DNA from: Cunninghamia lanceolata
Lineage: Eukaryota > Streptophyta > Pinopsida > Cupressales > Cupressaceae
Direction of reading: 5' to 3'
Assembly (NCBI GenBank): GCA_027924645.1
Contig: BSBN01001482.1
Span: forward strand, 10,124,001-10,188,000
DNA: 64,000 nt
The position numbers and the translations under genes are program-made. Positions 11,640 to 21,100 of this stretch are shown piece by piece. Below the pieces are notes generated by a model. That model was not told the DNA's origin and did not search any database. It worked only from the letters and a program-made list of their open reading frames with translations. The first letter of the stretch is position 1. Each line of letters begins with the position of its first letter.

Positions 11640-11928
11640 GTGCCTTGTAAATCAGTAAATTAGGTATCTATGCTTTCAATAAGTGCTACTGCACATTAGT
11701 TTAGATCTGCTTTTGCTTTCCCTAAATGCTGTCTAGCATAGTTGAAAGAGTTTTCTTTCAACATTTTGTCTTGGTTTGGCCTTCCAAGTGTTCTTCATTG
11801 CTTCTATCTTGTTTTTCTAAGGTTAGAAATATCTATATTTTAGTCTCTGTGTGACTCTATGCCCAATAGATGTATAGGCCACTGATCTAACTGTTTAGCA
11901 GGCAAACATCTCATAGAGGTCGCCAAAT
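11640..11928 (+). other. Gypsy A 3' untranslated spacer and polypurine region
   Basis: About 290 bases without coding signal lie between the end of integrase and the second LTR. The last bases, CATAGAGGTCGCCAAAT, resemble the polypurine and GTC(A/G)CCAAAT boundary seen in related plant gypsy elements, but the purine run is short. Confidence 0.5.
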
Positions 11929-14748
11929 TGTTGACCCATTTTTTCCTCTGACCAGAGCCAAATAGTCAACCTAGTATTTTCCTTGAAAAGCCTTTGGAAA
12001 ATGTTGCCTAAAAATGAAAAGTGTCAAATTGCCTAAAAAACCTTACCATTAGAAAGAGCTTGAAAAGATAGGCAGGCTTGCTTTTTACATCACCCTGAAA
12101 TTCAGCCAAATAAAGAAGTTATTGATGGTCAAAGTTTTGGTCAACATACAGTTCAAATATACATTTGGTGGGCTTGCAAATCTATATCGGCTTTAGAATT
12201 TTTTTTTTATTTTAAAATTGAGTTATATACATTTTCTGAATGTATATCGGGTCAAGGAAATGCATATACATTTAGGGAATCTTCCGCAGATTCTCAGAAT
12301 ATTAGCTAAATGTATATCGGGTCTGCATGTATATAGGGGCTTGTATATTCAGATATACAAATGGAGATACAAAGAAATGTGCAATGCAATATACAAGGCC
12401 GACGGACATACATATGCTACAGTGAATGTACATTCGCCGAAATGTACAAGGCCAAAATATACATTTGATACAGTACAAGAGTGGAGATACAAAGGATCAC
12501 ATGAATAGTGCTTTGTATATCAGCTTGTATGTTCGTACATACAAACCAATATACAAAGCAGATATACAATCCAGACCTGAATATAGGTTTCAATTGGTTC
12601 TATAAAGCTTTCAGGTCTGCCTTGTATATATAGGTGTTTGTATATTTCACACATGCAAGGATACATACAAACTAAAAGATACATTACGGGCATATTCCAT
12701 AAAGATTCCCTATTTGTATGTAAGGGAGTTTGTATATTTAAGTTTGTATATTTGCATATACAAGGGTGCAAATGTACATTTGCTACAGTGTCGGTAGGAC
12801 ATGCAAAAGGTGGGGCCCGTGCATATACAAGGAGGATTGTATGTTTCGACATACAAAGCATCTCGTGAATAGTGGCTTGTATATCGCGCATATACAAAGA
12901 GATATACAAAAGGAAGTGATACAAGCTAGACCCGACAGGGTAATCCAATATACTTAAAGGTCATTTGGGGTTCGACTTGTATGTATATGGCACTTGTATA
13001 TTGCGATATACAAGTCAAAGATAGAAATGAAATATGCAAGCCGGATTTCAAATGGATATCATTTCTGCCTCATTCAGGCTCCGGGTCCGTTTTTTATGTA
13101 TGAGGCCATTTGCAAGAAAAAATACAAGAGTAGGAGATGCAAGCTAGACCTGACAGGTAATCCAATATACTTAAAGGTCATTTGGGGTCTGACTTGTATG
13201 TATATGGCGCTTGTATATAGCGATATATACAAGTCAATGATGCATTGCATATACAAGGCGGATTTGAATCAAGGATCAGTTTCGGCACATAAGAATTTAG
13301 TGTCTGCCTTGTATAAATAAGTGTTTGTATATCTTGCATATACAAGGAAATGTACAAGACCAAAATATACAAGCTGGATCTGGCAGAACATAAAGAAGCA
13401 GCTAAAGGTCATTTAGAGTCAGTAGCTAGTATGATTGTGTATGCAGAAGCAGATATACAAATGGTGGGGTCCACCAAGGTACAAGCACTTGTGCATATTT
13501 TTTGCTTGTATGTTTGCTTGTATATTTTGATATACAAGGTCAAAATACAAGCTAACATATAAGTGGTAGGGCCCGCATATACAAGGGGAAATTGTATGTA
13601 TATGCAATTTTTGAAATACAAAGGGATGTACAGGGGCCGATATGCAAAGTGCCATCTATGCGCTGAAGGAGTTGTAGGATGAGTTTTTGAATGCCGATTT
13701 AGGTGCCAAGATGCAGCGATATACACAGAAATGCAAAAGCAATATATACAGGTAGTTGACCGAAAGTTTGACCGCCTGTGTCTCCTCCATTTTGGTGAAT
13801 TTTGGCATGCTCCAAGAGGCAAAGTTGCATATTTTGGTCCCCTCTTTCATTTGGCAAGGTTTTTCAGGAGCTTTGTCACTTTTCAAATTTTAGATCTGGA
13901 AATGCATATTTGTGAGCGATGAACATTTCATAGACGACTTTTAGCAGATGGAGATTTTTTTTGGGCATTCATTGTAGCAGATAGAACAAGCAGCTCGCAT
14001 TAACGACAAAGAATATCTTTCCACCTCTTCATCTACAGATTGACGATGAGTAAGCAGCTGCAATAAAGACTCTAAATATCTCCCCATCCGCCCAGTTCTA
14101 GATTTTGACGCCATAACTGATGCAGCTGGGCTGTAATTAATGTAGATATTTTCTGTGACAGCTCTTAGGGAAAATTTTGTAACCAACTTGGGAATTTTGG
14201 AATCCTATAAGTATGCATTCAAATGTTGTAAATATGGTTGGAAATTTTTTGACATTAAGGCTTTTCTGTTTCCAAATAGGGTTTTCATATGCTGTAACTG
14301 TGCCTTTCCATTGAATATATGCAAGTTAATTTTACCTCTTTACTAATTTTTCTAGTTCTGTGTGAATCTGTGTATGGCTGTCTATGAATGTTTCATTCCT
14401 CTCAATCATATTGCTTCTCACCTCTGCTAGAGTCATCTAATCTGTGTATACCTACTTGCTGTATTTGATTACATTGTGCATCTTCTCAGTGTTGTGGAAA
14501 TTTCTTTAAATCTATCTGGGGCATCACCCTTGTTTTCAAGCTTTTATTTCATTTCCATTACAAGCTTTCTCTCTCCCTTTTCCCCTCAAAATTTAGTAGT
14601 TTTAGGTGATAACTAGACAAGGAAGCCGGCCTTCTCCGGAGGTCTGATCTCACTTAGCAAAGTCCCACACTTAGAGATCAGTCCCATGTTACTCTAGTTT
14701 GCAGAGGCTTCATGGCTGTATGCAAGGGTGCAAAACTAGGTGATAATA
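11929..14748 (+). repeat. 3' LTR of gypsy A
   Basis: The LTR is 2820 bp, starts with TGTTGACCC and ends GGTGATAATA, with the terminal CA changed to TA. It aligns with 2674-5479 throughout, with scattered substitutions and small indels such as an A-rich versus T-rich run near 12200. It is followed by the GTTAG duplication. Confidence 0.9.
12220..13750. repeat. TTGTATAT / ATATACAAG motif block in the 3' LTR
   Basis: This is the counterpart of 2930-4490, with the same short words in both orientations. The short open frames over it are artefacts of the repeat. Confidence 0.85.
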
Positions 14749-14753
14749 GTTAG
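14749..14753. other. Target-site duplication of gypsy A (right), GTTAG
   Basis: It matches 2669-2673 exactly and marks the right insertion point in the host element. Confidence 0.9.
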
Positions 14754-16599
14754 ATCATGATGTCATGATATATTCATGATTCTAGAGTTGTAATTTTGGC
14801 AATGGTTTGGTTAGTTCTGTTTGTTTTTGAAGTATTAATCATTTGCTTGGAGGTTCATGATTGTGCAGATTACATTTGAAGTTGGCATGGATTGATTTCT
14901 AAAAACTCATGGATACTAGAGAGAAGGGTGGGGCTTGATATCTCTTGAACTTAGAGATATGTGTTGGAAAGATTTCTCATTATGAGATGTCAACAAAAGG
15001 ATTGAGAAGCCTACACTTGGAAATGGATGTAATTCCATTATAGACCTTACGAGAAGGTTGTCTTTATTATAATCTTTTATTTCTTGGTGTTATAGGCAAG
15101 GACAATCTAGTATCCCACTCTTGGTCTACTCGACAGGTAAATGATCTAATAGGTGTTACCCACCTAATTATTAGATGCATTCTTTATATGTACCTTCTCT
15201 TCTCTTTTACACTAGTCTTGAAAAGGATTGTTGAGAAGTAGATGCATGGGTTTATAGATTTATGTTGCTCTCACTATTATTTGATCTTGAGCTATGGAAC
15301 TAGTTCTGAGGATTTTTTTTGGAGAGGTACAAAAATGGTTTGAGTTTTTATGCTCATTCCCTCTATTGTGGGAATGTTTGGTTAGTTTGATCTACTTTCA
15401 ATGAGAGGTTAACATCTATTGCTGCCATGTTTTCATCATAATTTGGATGTTAGATGTTGATACCCTTTCAGTTTGGGAGTGTTGAAAGAGATCTTACTTT
15501 ACACAGTTTGGCAGAGGTTAGTGTAGTATAAAGACATGGAATGATTTTGTAGTTTCTCTCTTTCCTGATATATTGTCTTCTTCTTAAAGGTTCTCATGTT
15601 TATGGAGTTGAAGTTTGCATTGGAGTCAAGTGTTATTGTTGTTGACAATAATTTGGTAACTCCTTGATCTCTGTATTCATTAGTTAAGAGGACATGGGAG
15701 AGTTATTCAAATATTGGTAATGAGAGATGTTTTATGCATATCATTATATGTTTTGATACTATATGGTAAAGGAGTTATGTACGTCCTCTAAGAGAAGTGC
15801 TATAGGAAGATTTGTTAATGCCTTGATCTTTTTTTCAGATTTGAAATTACCCATGTAGTGGGAGTTCTTGGATATGTATTCTCTTCATTATCACGATATC
15901 TTCTTAGTTGTCTTAGTTTGAAGGTTATTTATGTGAAGATGAATTTGTATTTTTCACTATTTGGAACTATGAGTTGTGCAGGTTAAGTGGGTTGTTTTTA
16001 CCCATTGGTTGCATTGAAGACTTGGATGTGGAGTGTCAATATCCATAGATCCATTCAGTGTTATTGCAGATTTTTTTTGTTGGCCTTGTCTTTGGTCACT
16101 TGTACATTGGTATGTTTCTTTGATATGGGAGGATGTATGATTAGTAGGTTTGTTTTACAAGCACTTGATTGCAATTTTGGGTTGGTATGTTGATGGCATT
16201 GAGTTCTACCTATGATGATTTATTTACCCTGGTTTTGAGGTATGATATTTTGCATGAGCTAGCAACTTGTTCTGGTTGCTTCTCTATTTGCTATGAGTGT
16301 GGTAGACAATCAGAGTCTTATGTTATCATATGATTTGATGCTTGTGTTTGTGTTGAGATTGGTGCAAGTTTCAGTGATAGTTGATATGTCTCACCTTGGC
16401 TTATTTCTTGTTTATCATGGGTAACATGATGTGAGGAGTTCTTGTTTGAGATGATGGTTATCATGGTTGCTTTTGTAGGTACCTTGTTGGAGCACAAAGG
16501 TATGTTGAAGAATCAATGGTACATTGATGGCTAGGGATGTTTTTCCTCATGATTTAAAGTTTGATTATATCATTTAGAGTAATTGTAATGTATAATGTT
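14754..16599 (+). mobile_element. Internal region of host element, non-coding (right part)
   Basis: This continues the sequence interrupted at 2668. It is T- and G-rich with no convincing reading frame; the longest, 68 codons at 15987, has no recognisable motif. The part from about 16020 resembles 53795-54000, beginning at GATGTGGA..ATATCCA, so an internal fragment of the same family lies beyond the second LTR as well. Confidence 0.6.
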
Positions 16600-16610
16600 A
16601 AGTGGGAGAA
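16600..16610 (+). promoter_or_regulatory. Polypurine tract of host element
   Basis: AAGTGGGAGAA lies immediately before the LTR start TGTTGGGATAAG. It is a typical copia plus-strand primer tract. Confidence 0.85.
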
Positions 16611-17320
16611 TGTTGGGATAAGTTTTCATTAACTTGCAATTCTAACCAATTCATGTGTCTCCAAAGTTCTTGGAATGTGTTCTCCAACACATAAGGACTT
16701 TGAGAGATTAATCATTATTTAATTTTATCACTTGGATTATTGTAATCAACTCCTAATTGATATGGTCCAACTTTGGCATACAGTTTTGGAGTGGGGTCCA
16801 TGAAGACTTGTTGACAACTCTTTGAACTCTATTTTGAGAGTTTGACAACTCCTAGTGAGTGGGAGTTAACTTGGGTGACTACTATTAGAGGTTTCTTATA
16901 TTTAAACTTGAATTTTGCCTTTCTATGCATATGAGTGGATACTGTTTATACACTTTGCATGGATATAATGTCAGGGTTAACAGACGAGTTAGAGATGCAT
17001 GATATTTGCATGAACATGATATAGTAGTTAACAGTGAATTCGAAGATGCGTGTTTTTTGCATGAATATGATGTGGCAATTAATAGTAAAGTTAGATATGC
17101 ATGATATTTTACATGTGCTTGCATGTTGTTGCATGTTACTTGCATGGCCTTGCATGTTGCTTATATGGACTTGCATGTTGTTGCATGTCACTTATATGAA
17201 CTTGCATGTGCTTGCATGTTGTTGCATGTTATTTGCATGGACTTGCATGTTTCTTATATGGATTTGCATGTTGTTGCATGTCACTTATATGAAATTGCAT
17301 GTGCTTGCATGTTACTTTCA
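16611..17320 (+). mobile_element. Second LTR of host element, left half
   Basis: It starts TGTTGGGATAAG after the polypurine tract and passes into TTGCATG subrepeats at about 17100-17310. It stops where sequence belonging to gypsy B begins (CAATCCTATTAGAGGCCC, also found at 41930 and 48486). The other half of the LTR is at 52877-53794. Confidence 0.8.
17100..17312 (+). repeat. TTGCATG-type subrepeats in second host LTR
   Basis: The same CTTGCATG / TGTTGCATG / TATATGGACTTGCATG units as at 1-200 occur here. Both strands are open over this stretch only because of the repeat. Confidence 0.8.
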
Positions 17321-17779
17321 ATCCTATTAGAGGCCCATGATAGAAAACATAGTCATGATACATGACTGACAGTTTAAAATACTCAAGCATAGCCACCACT
17401 AATAAATAAATTCTGAAGAATTTTTTTTTTCAATTCCAACAATAAGGCATAAAATGTGCACACTTTCAGTAGTAAATCGAACATGACCATCATGGTCACA
17501 AGATAAGTAAAATATCAAATTTTGATGGCTAAAATTTTTCATAAATAAGAATAAAATTTTAATGTTGGTCCTTCAGTTTTTTCCCTCTAGTTGTTGTTTC
17601 AGTTGTTATATCCACCTCTTTTGTTTCGTCCATGTTGGTTTCCACCATTTCCATCCTAAGAATTATTATTCCTCTCTTCCAATTCCTGATTTGCCAATTA
17701 TTATTGCCTTGATTGTTATTCTAATAATAATTATGTTGGTAGTTCTACTGATTATTCTGAGGTCTCTTATTGGCAAACT

Positions 17780-18330
17780 TCGCATCTCTCTATTTATGAT
17801 AATTGGCTACTTGTTGTAACTTCTGCTCTTGTTTAATTACTTTCTCAATAACTGCATCCATAGTGAGTGGATTATGAATGTCTACCTCTACTCCAATCTG
17901 GGGCCTTAAGCCTAATATAAACTTCCAGATCCATAATCTTTCGTCCATCTGGTACTGTGGAACATACTTAAGTCGATGTAAGAACCTCTCCCAATAAATG
18001 GTTACATACATTCTTCCTTGAACCAAATTCTAAAACTCCATCATCTTCTTGTCAAAGAAGAGTTGTGGTAACCATCTTTTCATAAAAAGTTATAGGAAAT
18101 CTGCATAGTTATTTCACTAGGTAACATCTTCTTGTCTACCTTCTCATTGCCCCACCATGTTGTTGCTTCACTACTCAGCTGATATGATTCCCACATTGCC
18201 TTCATGTGATCAAAAAGGTTTCAGAGCCCAAAGTATTTCTCCATTTCTATGATCCACACTTTAGTTCCATCTCCAATTGTCTTCCCATCAAATTTAGGTG
18301 GTGAGACCTTCTTGAGGTCTTTTCCCAATT
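17780..18330 (-). pseudogene. Gypsy B gag fragment
   Basis: The minus-strand frame 18026-17790 carries a retrotransposon gag signature: LVPQ-type helix residues, then FLHRLKYVPQYQMDERLW and FILGLRPQIGVEVDIHNPL. It corresponds to the better preserved copy at 42368-42667. The upstream half (to about 18330) is present but out of frame. Gag would form the particle shell. Confidence 0.75.
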
Positions 18331-18354
18331 TCCCTGCAATCCTTACTTGATTGT

Positions 18355-18357
18355 TAA
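18355..18357. other. Target-site duplication (left) of the DNA transposon, TAA
   Basis: The flank reads GATTGTTAA before the element and TAACATTAAC after it. The empty site at about 42979-42995 reads GATTGTTAACATTAAC. TAA is therefore duplicated, with one extra T at 18358. Confidence 0.85.
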
Positions 18358-18358
18358 T

Positions 18359-18383
18359 GGGTAAGTGCAAAAAGATGGGGGGC
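18359..18383 (+). repeat. Left terminal inverted repeat of the DNA transposon
   Basis: This 25-bp sequence matches the reverse complement of 36727-36751 at 22 of 25 positions by eye. Confidence 0.9.
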
Positions 18384-18417
18384 CAAAAAGTGGCCAAATT
18401 ATTTTTAAAAAAAAATA

Positions 18418-18447
18418 CAAAACGCGAGCACGTTATAACGCGCTCAC
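18418..18447 (+). repeat. Subterminal inverted motif (left copy)
   Basis: A 30-base sequence centred on GTTATAACGCGCTCAC has an inverted partner at 30842-30871 with three differences. It may be a transposase-binding site near the original ends of the element, but this is inference. Confidence 0.65.
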
Positions 18448-18503
18448 GTTATGGCTTGGTAATGACGAGCCTAAGGCTCGTCAAAACCAAGCCATAACAC
18501 GTT
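18446..18503. repeat. Large two-step hairpin upstream of the spliced gene
   Basis: The outer arms ACGTTATGGCTTGG and CCAAGCCATAACACGT pair, with one bulge. Inside them GACGAGCC and GGCTCGTC pair around a TAA loop. The structure lies between the terminal repeat and the TATA box, so it could act on DNA (transposase recognition) or on transcription. Confidence 0.8.
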
Positions 18504-18512
18504 TTGACTTGC

Positions 18513-18519
18513 TATAAAT
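18513..18519 (+). promoter_or_regulatory. TATA box of the transposon's plus-strand gene
   Basis: TATAAAT lies about 130 bases before the ATG at 18645, followed by a pyrimidine-rich leader (TTCTTTCTTCTCCTC). The position suits transcription starting near 18545. Confidence 0.6.
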
Positions 18520-18644
18520 AAAAAAAAAGGTTTCATTTCATTTCTTTCTTCTCCTCTATGCCCGTAGCCTGCAAACCCTAGAAAGCGCGCTCGCGTTTTG
18601 CAAAACTCAATTCAACACAAAGCTCTTATCAATTCATCACCAAA

Positions 18645-20646
18645 ATGCCGCCACGACGTCGAGTATGCAAAAGGAGTGAGTTATATATTTTTTTTGTTTG
18701 AATTTGTTTTTAAATAGGTAGGTTTGAGTTGATTTTTGATGTATATTTCGTTAATTGTCAGGAAATGTTAATGCACCTCCTCCTCCTCCTCCTCAAAATC
18801 CACAAAATCTTGAGGAGAAAATACCTACGGAACAACAACCTCCTCCATCCATTCCTCAACATGCCCCTAGAACACAAGAAAATATAATGGGGCAAATTGA
18901 AAACAACAAAAAGGAAATTGAAGATATAATTACAAGGTTGAAAGATCCTTCCACTTCAACCTTGCATAGGTCCACACTTGCTGAATCTCTTCAATCTATG
19001 TTATCAAATGTAGATTCAATTAGCAAGAAAATAACTAGTTGGATGGATAAGAGGAGAGAGTTTAGAGATTACTATGCAGACAAGTTGTCATACCAAGATG
19101 TGAAAAAATTACAAATTACAAAATTAGACTTGTGTTTGATTTTCACAAACCCACAAACAAATCAACCTCCACCCATTACATGCAAGAGGTTCCCTATCCA
19201 TTGGTGCAACAACCAAGTGATAAGAGACAATTTTGGGCAGAGGTGGTGGATGGTTTTTGACCATCCTCCATGCAATAATAATGAGGTCCCGCAATACTTT
19301 TTGAGGAAACTCTATTGCGAGTTTGTCCTCAATAAAGTGCCAAACTATTTTGATATGCAGGACTTCTAGGGTAGAGGTGGGGGGTTAGCACAAGATAGAC
19401 CAGGGGCACGTCTTAACCCACAGTGGGTAGTGAGACGAGTAATCAGTAGACCAGCCCATGAGCATGTTTCTATCCCTTCCATTGTGAAGGAGAGTGTTGA
19501 GGTCGATACACTACAATCCATTAGTGCCTTGACCCAGAGCATGTCGGTCATACAGCATAGAGTGGGTTGGGAGATAGTGCGAGGAGTAGGGTCCCACCCC
19601 ATGCTTGTTAGGCTTGTGGCTCAGCCTGTGGTTATGACCCCATGGATAGTCAGGACGCAGGTGTATAGGCTACATCTATAGCTGAGTAGATGGTGATGAC
19701 AGATACCCTCCTGAGTCAGACTTTCGGCCTTGATACTCAGGTAAATATTAGCAAGTTTATTAAATTTAATTTATTAAATTTCATTTTTGAAATGCAAGAT
19801 TAACTAATTTAGTTTGATGATTTTAATGAAATTTTAGGGTCATAGCATCGATGCAGTTTTCAGTGGTTCTCCACCTGCATTTTACACTAGATCATCTATT
19901 GTCAGGGTATGTAACTAGTAAACAATTATAAATATTACATGTGAATAGCATCATTATATGAATGGTATTCTAATATCTGATTTTGGATGTTGAATAGGTT
20001 AATATTGAAGATTTCATTGCAACACCTGCCAGTGGTGGTGGACTTCAAAGTTTTATGAAGGTAATAAAATAAATAGTTTAATGAATGAATTGTACTTACT
20101 AGATTTTTTTATGTGACTTGTGTGCTTTATTGTGTGTACTTCCATGTTTAGATGAATGTCTGTGTATGCTAGGAGCCATGATTTGCATCACTATTAAAGT
20201 TTTTGTAATTGAATAATGTTGTTTTATTTCCAGATGATGCAGGCTGCGGAGACACCTCCCGATGTTCATAGGGCAATGGAGCATAGTGTGGCCTCTGCGA
20301 TTCATAGCTCCATGGCATTGACAGGGGTATGAGGTAGATTAGTAAATTTCAATTTGCATTCATTGTTATAGTTGTCTATTTTTGAAAAATCAAAAGATTA
20401 TTGATTTGAAGTTTAATTTCTATCTGGATGGTTTCTATATGACATGGCAACACCACGGCCTATTCCTGCTACTAAGGCAAGTGAGGAGACAGATTATATG
20501 GTAGCGGTAAGTGATTATTTTGTTAAATATTTTATTTTTTATAACATGTAATTTCTATATATTAATGTCTATACTTTTTATTGTAATAGGTAAAGATGCA
20601 GGAAGAACTAAATAGGAGGAGCAACCCTTGGGTTCATAGTAGATGA
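18645..20646 (+). pseudogene. Seven-exon accessory gene of the DNA transposon, unknown function
   Basis: Exon model: 18645-18675, 18762-19740, 19838-19906, 19998-20060, 20234-20326, about 20444-20506, 20590-20646 (TGA). Each junction has GT and AG, except the sixth exon, whose acceptor is not clear. Exons 3, 4 and 5 are 69, 63 and 93 bases and join in phase 0. The product starts with a basic MPPRRRVCKR, then a Pro-rich stretch, a Glu/Lys helix region, and a block with WCNNQVIRDNFGQRWWMVF. The tail includes MMQAAETPPDVHRAM. I do not recognise a family. TAG at 19367 and at 19687 plus a frame change between about 19640 and 19685 break exon 2. Many DNA transposons encode a second protein that helps the transposase; that role here is a guess. 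Confidence 0.7.
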
Positions 20647-21100
20647 CCCACATGCACGTCTCCATCCCCTAGAAGATCAAAGGCTACCCATGATCTATTC
20701 TCTTCACCAGCCAGAGGGCAATGCCTTTTTATTGTGTTCCTTTGTTGTATGCCTATATGGCATTTGTGGACATATATTTTGTATTGTATATAGTTGACAT
20801 TGTATGCCTATATGGCATTCTTGTAAGCCTATATGGCTATTTTGTATATATGTTATACTTATATCGACAGATATTGATGTATGCCTATATGGATATTTGG
20901 TTAATACAAATCTTTTTAATTGATGGCGTCCATACTTGCATTATAAATCCACGTTTGAATGGATATTTGTAGATGGCTACTTCAAATATTTAAAGTCCAA
21001 TTGTATTACATAGGATGTTTGTTGATCCAATAAGCTAACTATTTTTATTAAAGTATCACCTAAACCTCATTTTGGAACTAAAAGATAAAAGTTGTATTTA
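20647..21100 (+). other. Downstream region of the accessory gene with GCCTATATGG repeats
   Basis: The probable 3' untranslated region holds four spaced copies of GCCTATATGG (about 20750-20895) within a T-rich context. The open frame over it (20721-20972) looks like a consequence of the repeat and AT-richness. Confidence 0.5.

Larger units (their letters stand above)
2674..14748 (+). mobile_element. Gypsy A: complete but decayed Ty3/gypsy retrotransposon, Tat-like
   Basis: The element is 12,075 bp with LTRs at 2674-5479 and 11929-14748, flanked by GTTAG duplications. Internal order is gag, protease, archaeal-type RNase H, reverse transcriptase, degenerate gypsy RNase H, integrase. One plus-strand frame runs from about 5658 to 11639; I count 20 in-frame stops, 14 of them TAG, and only a short locally shifted segment near 5950-6010. 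A second RNase H is the hallmark of the plant Tat lineage, as I know it. The LTRs differ by scattered, mostly C/T-type changes, so the insertion is not recent. Confidence 0.92.
17321..18357 (-). mobile_element. Gypsy B internal fragment (left), interrupted by DNA transposon
   Basis: The fragment is closely similar to 41932-42985 and 48487-49537, read on the minus strand. It lacks the part of the internal region between this point and the LTR, so gypsy B is truncated on this side. It ends at the insertion point of the DNA transposon, and its continuation is at 36752. Confidence 0.85.

Noticed and set aside
17562..17819. Plus-strand 85-codon hydrophobic frame suggesting a membrane protein
   Set aside because: It is antisense to the Asn-rich tail of gypsy B gag, and the equivalent plus-strand frames at 48809 and 42200 are not conserved.
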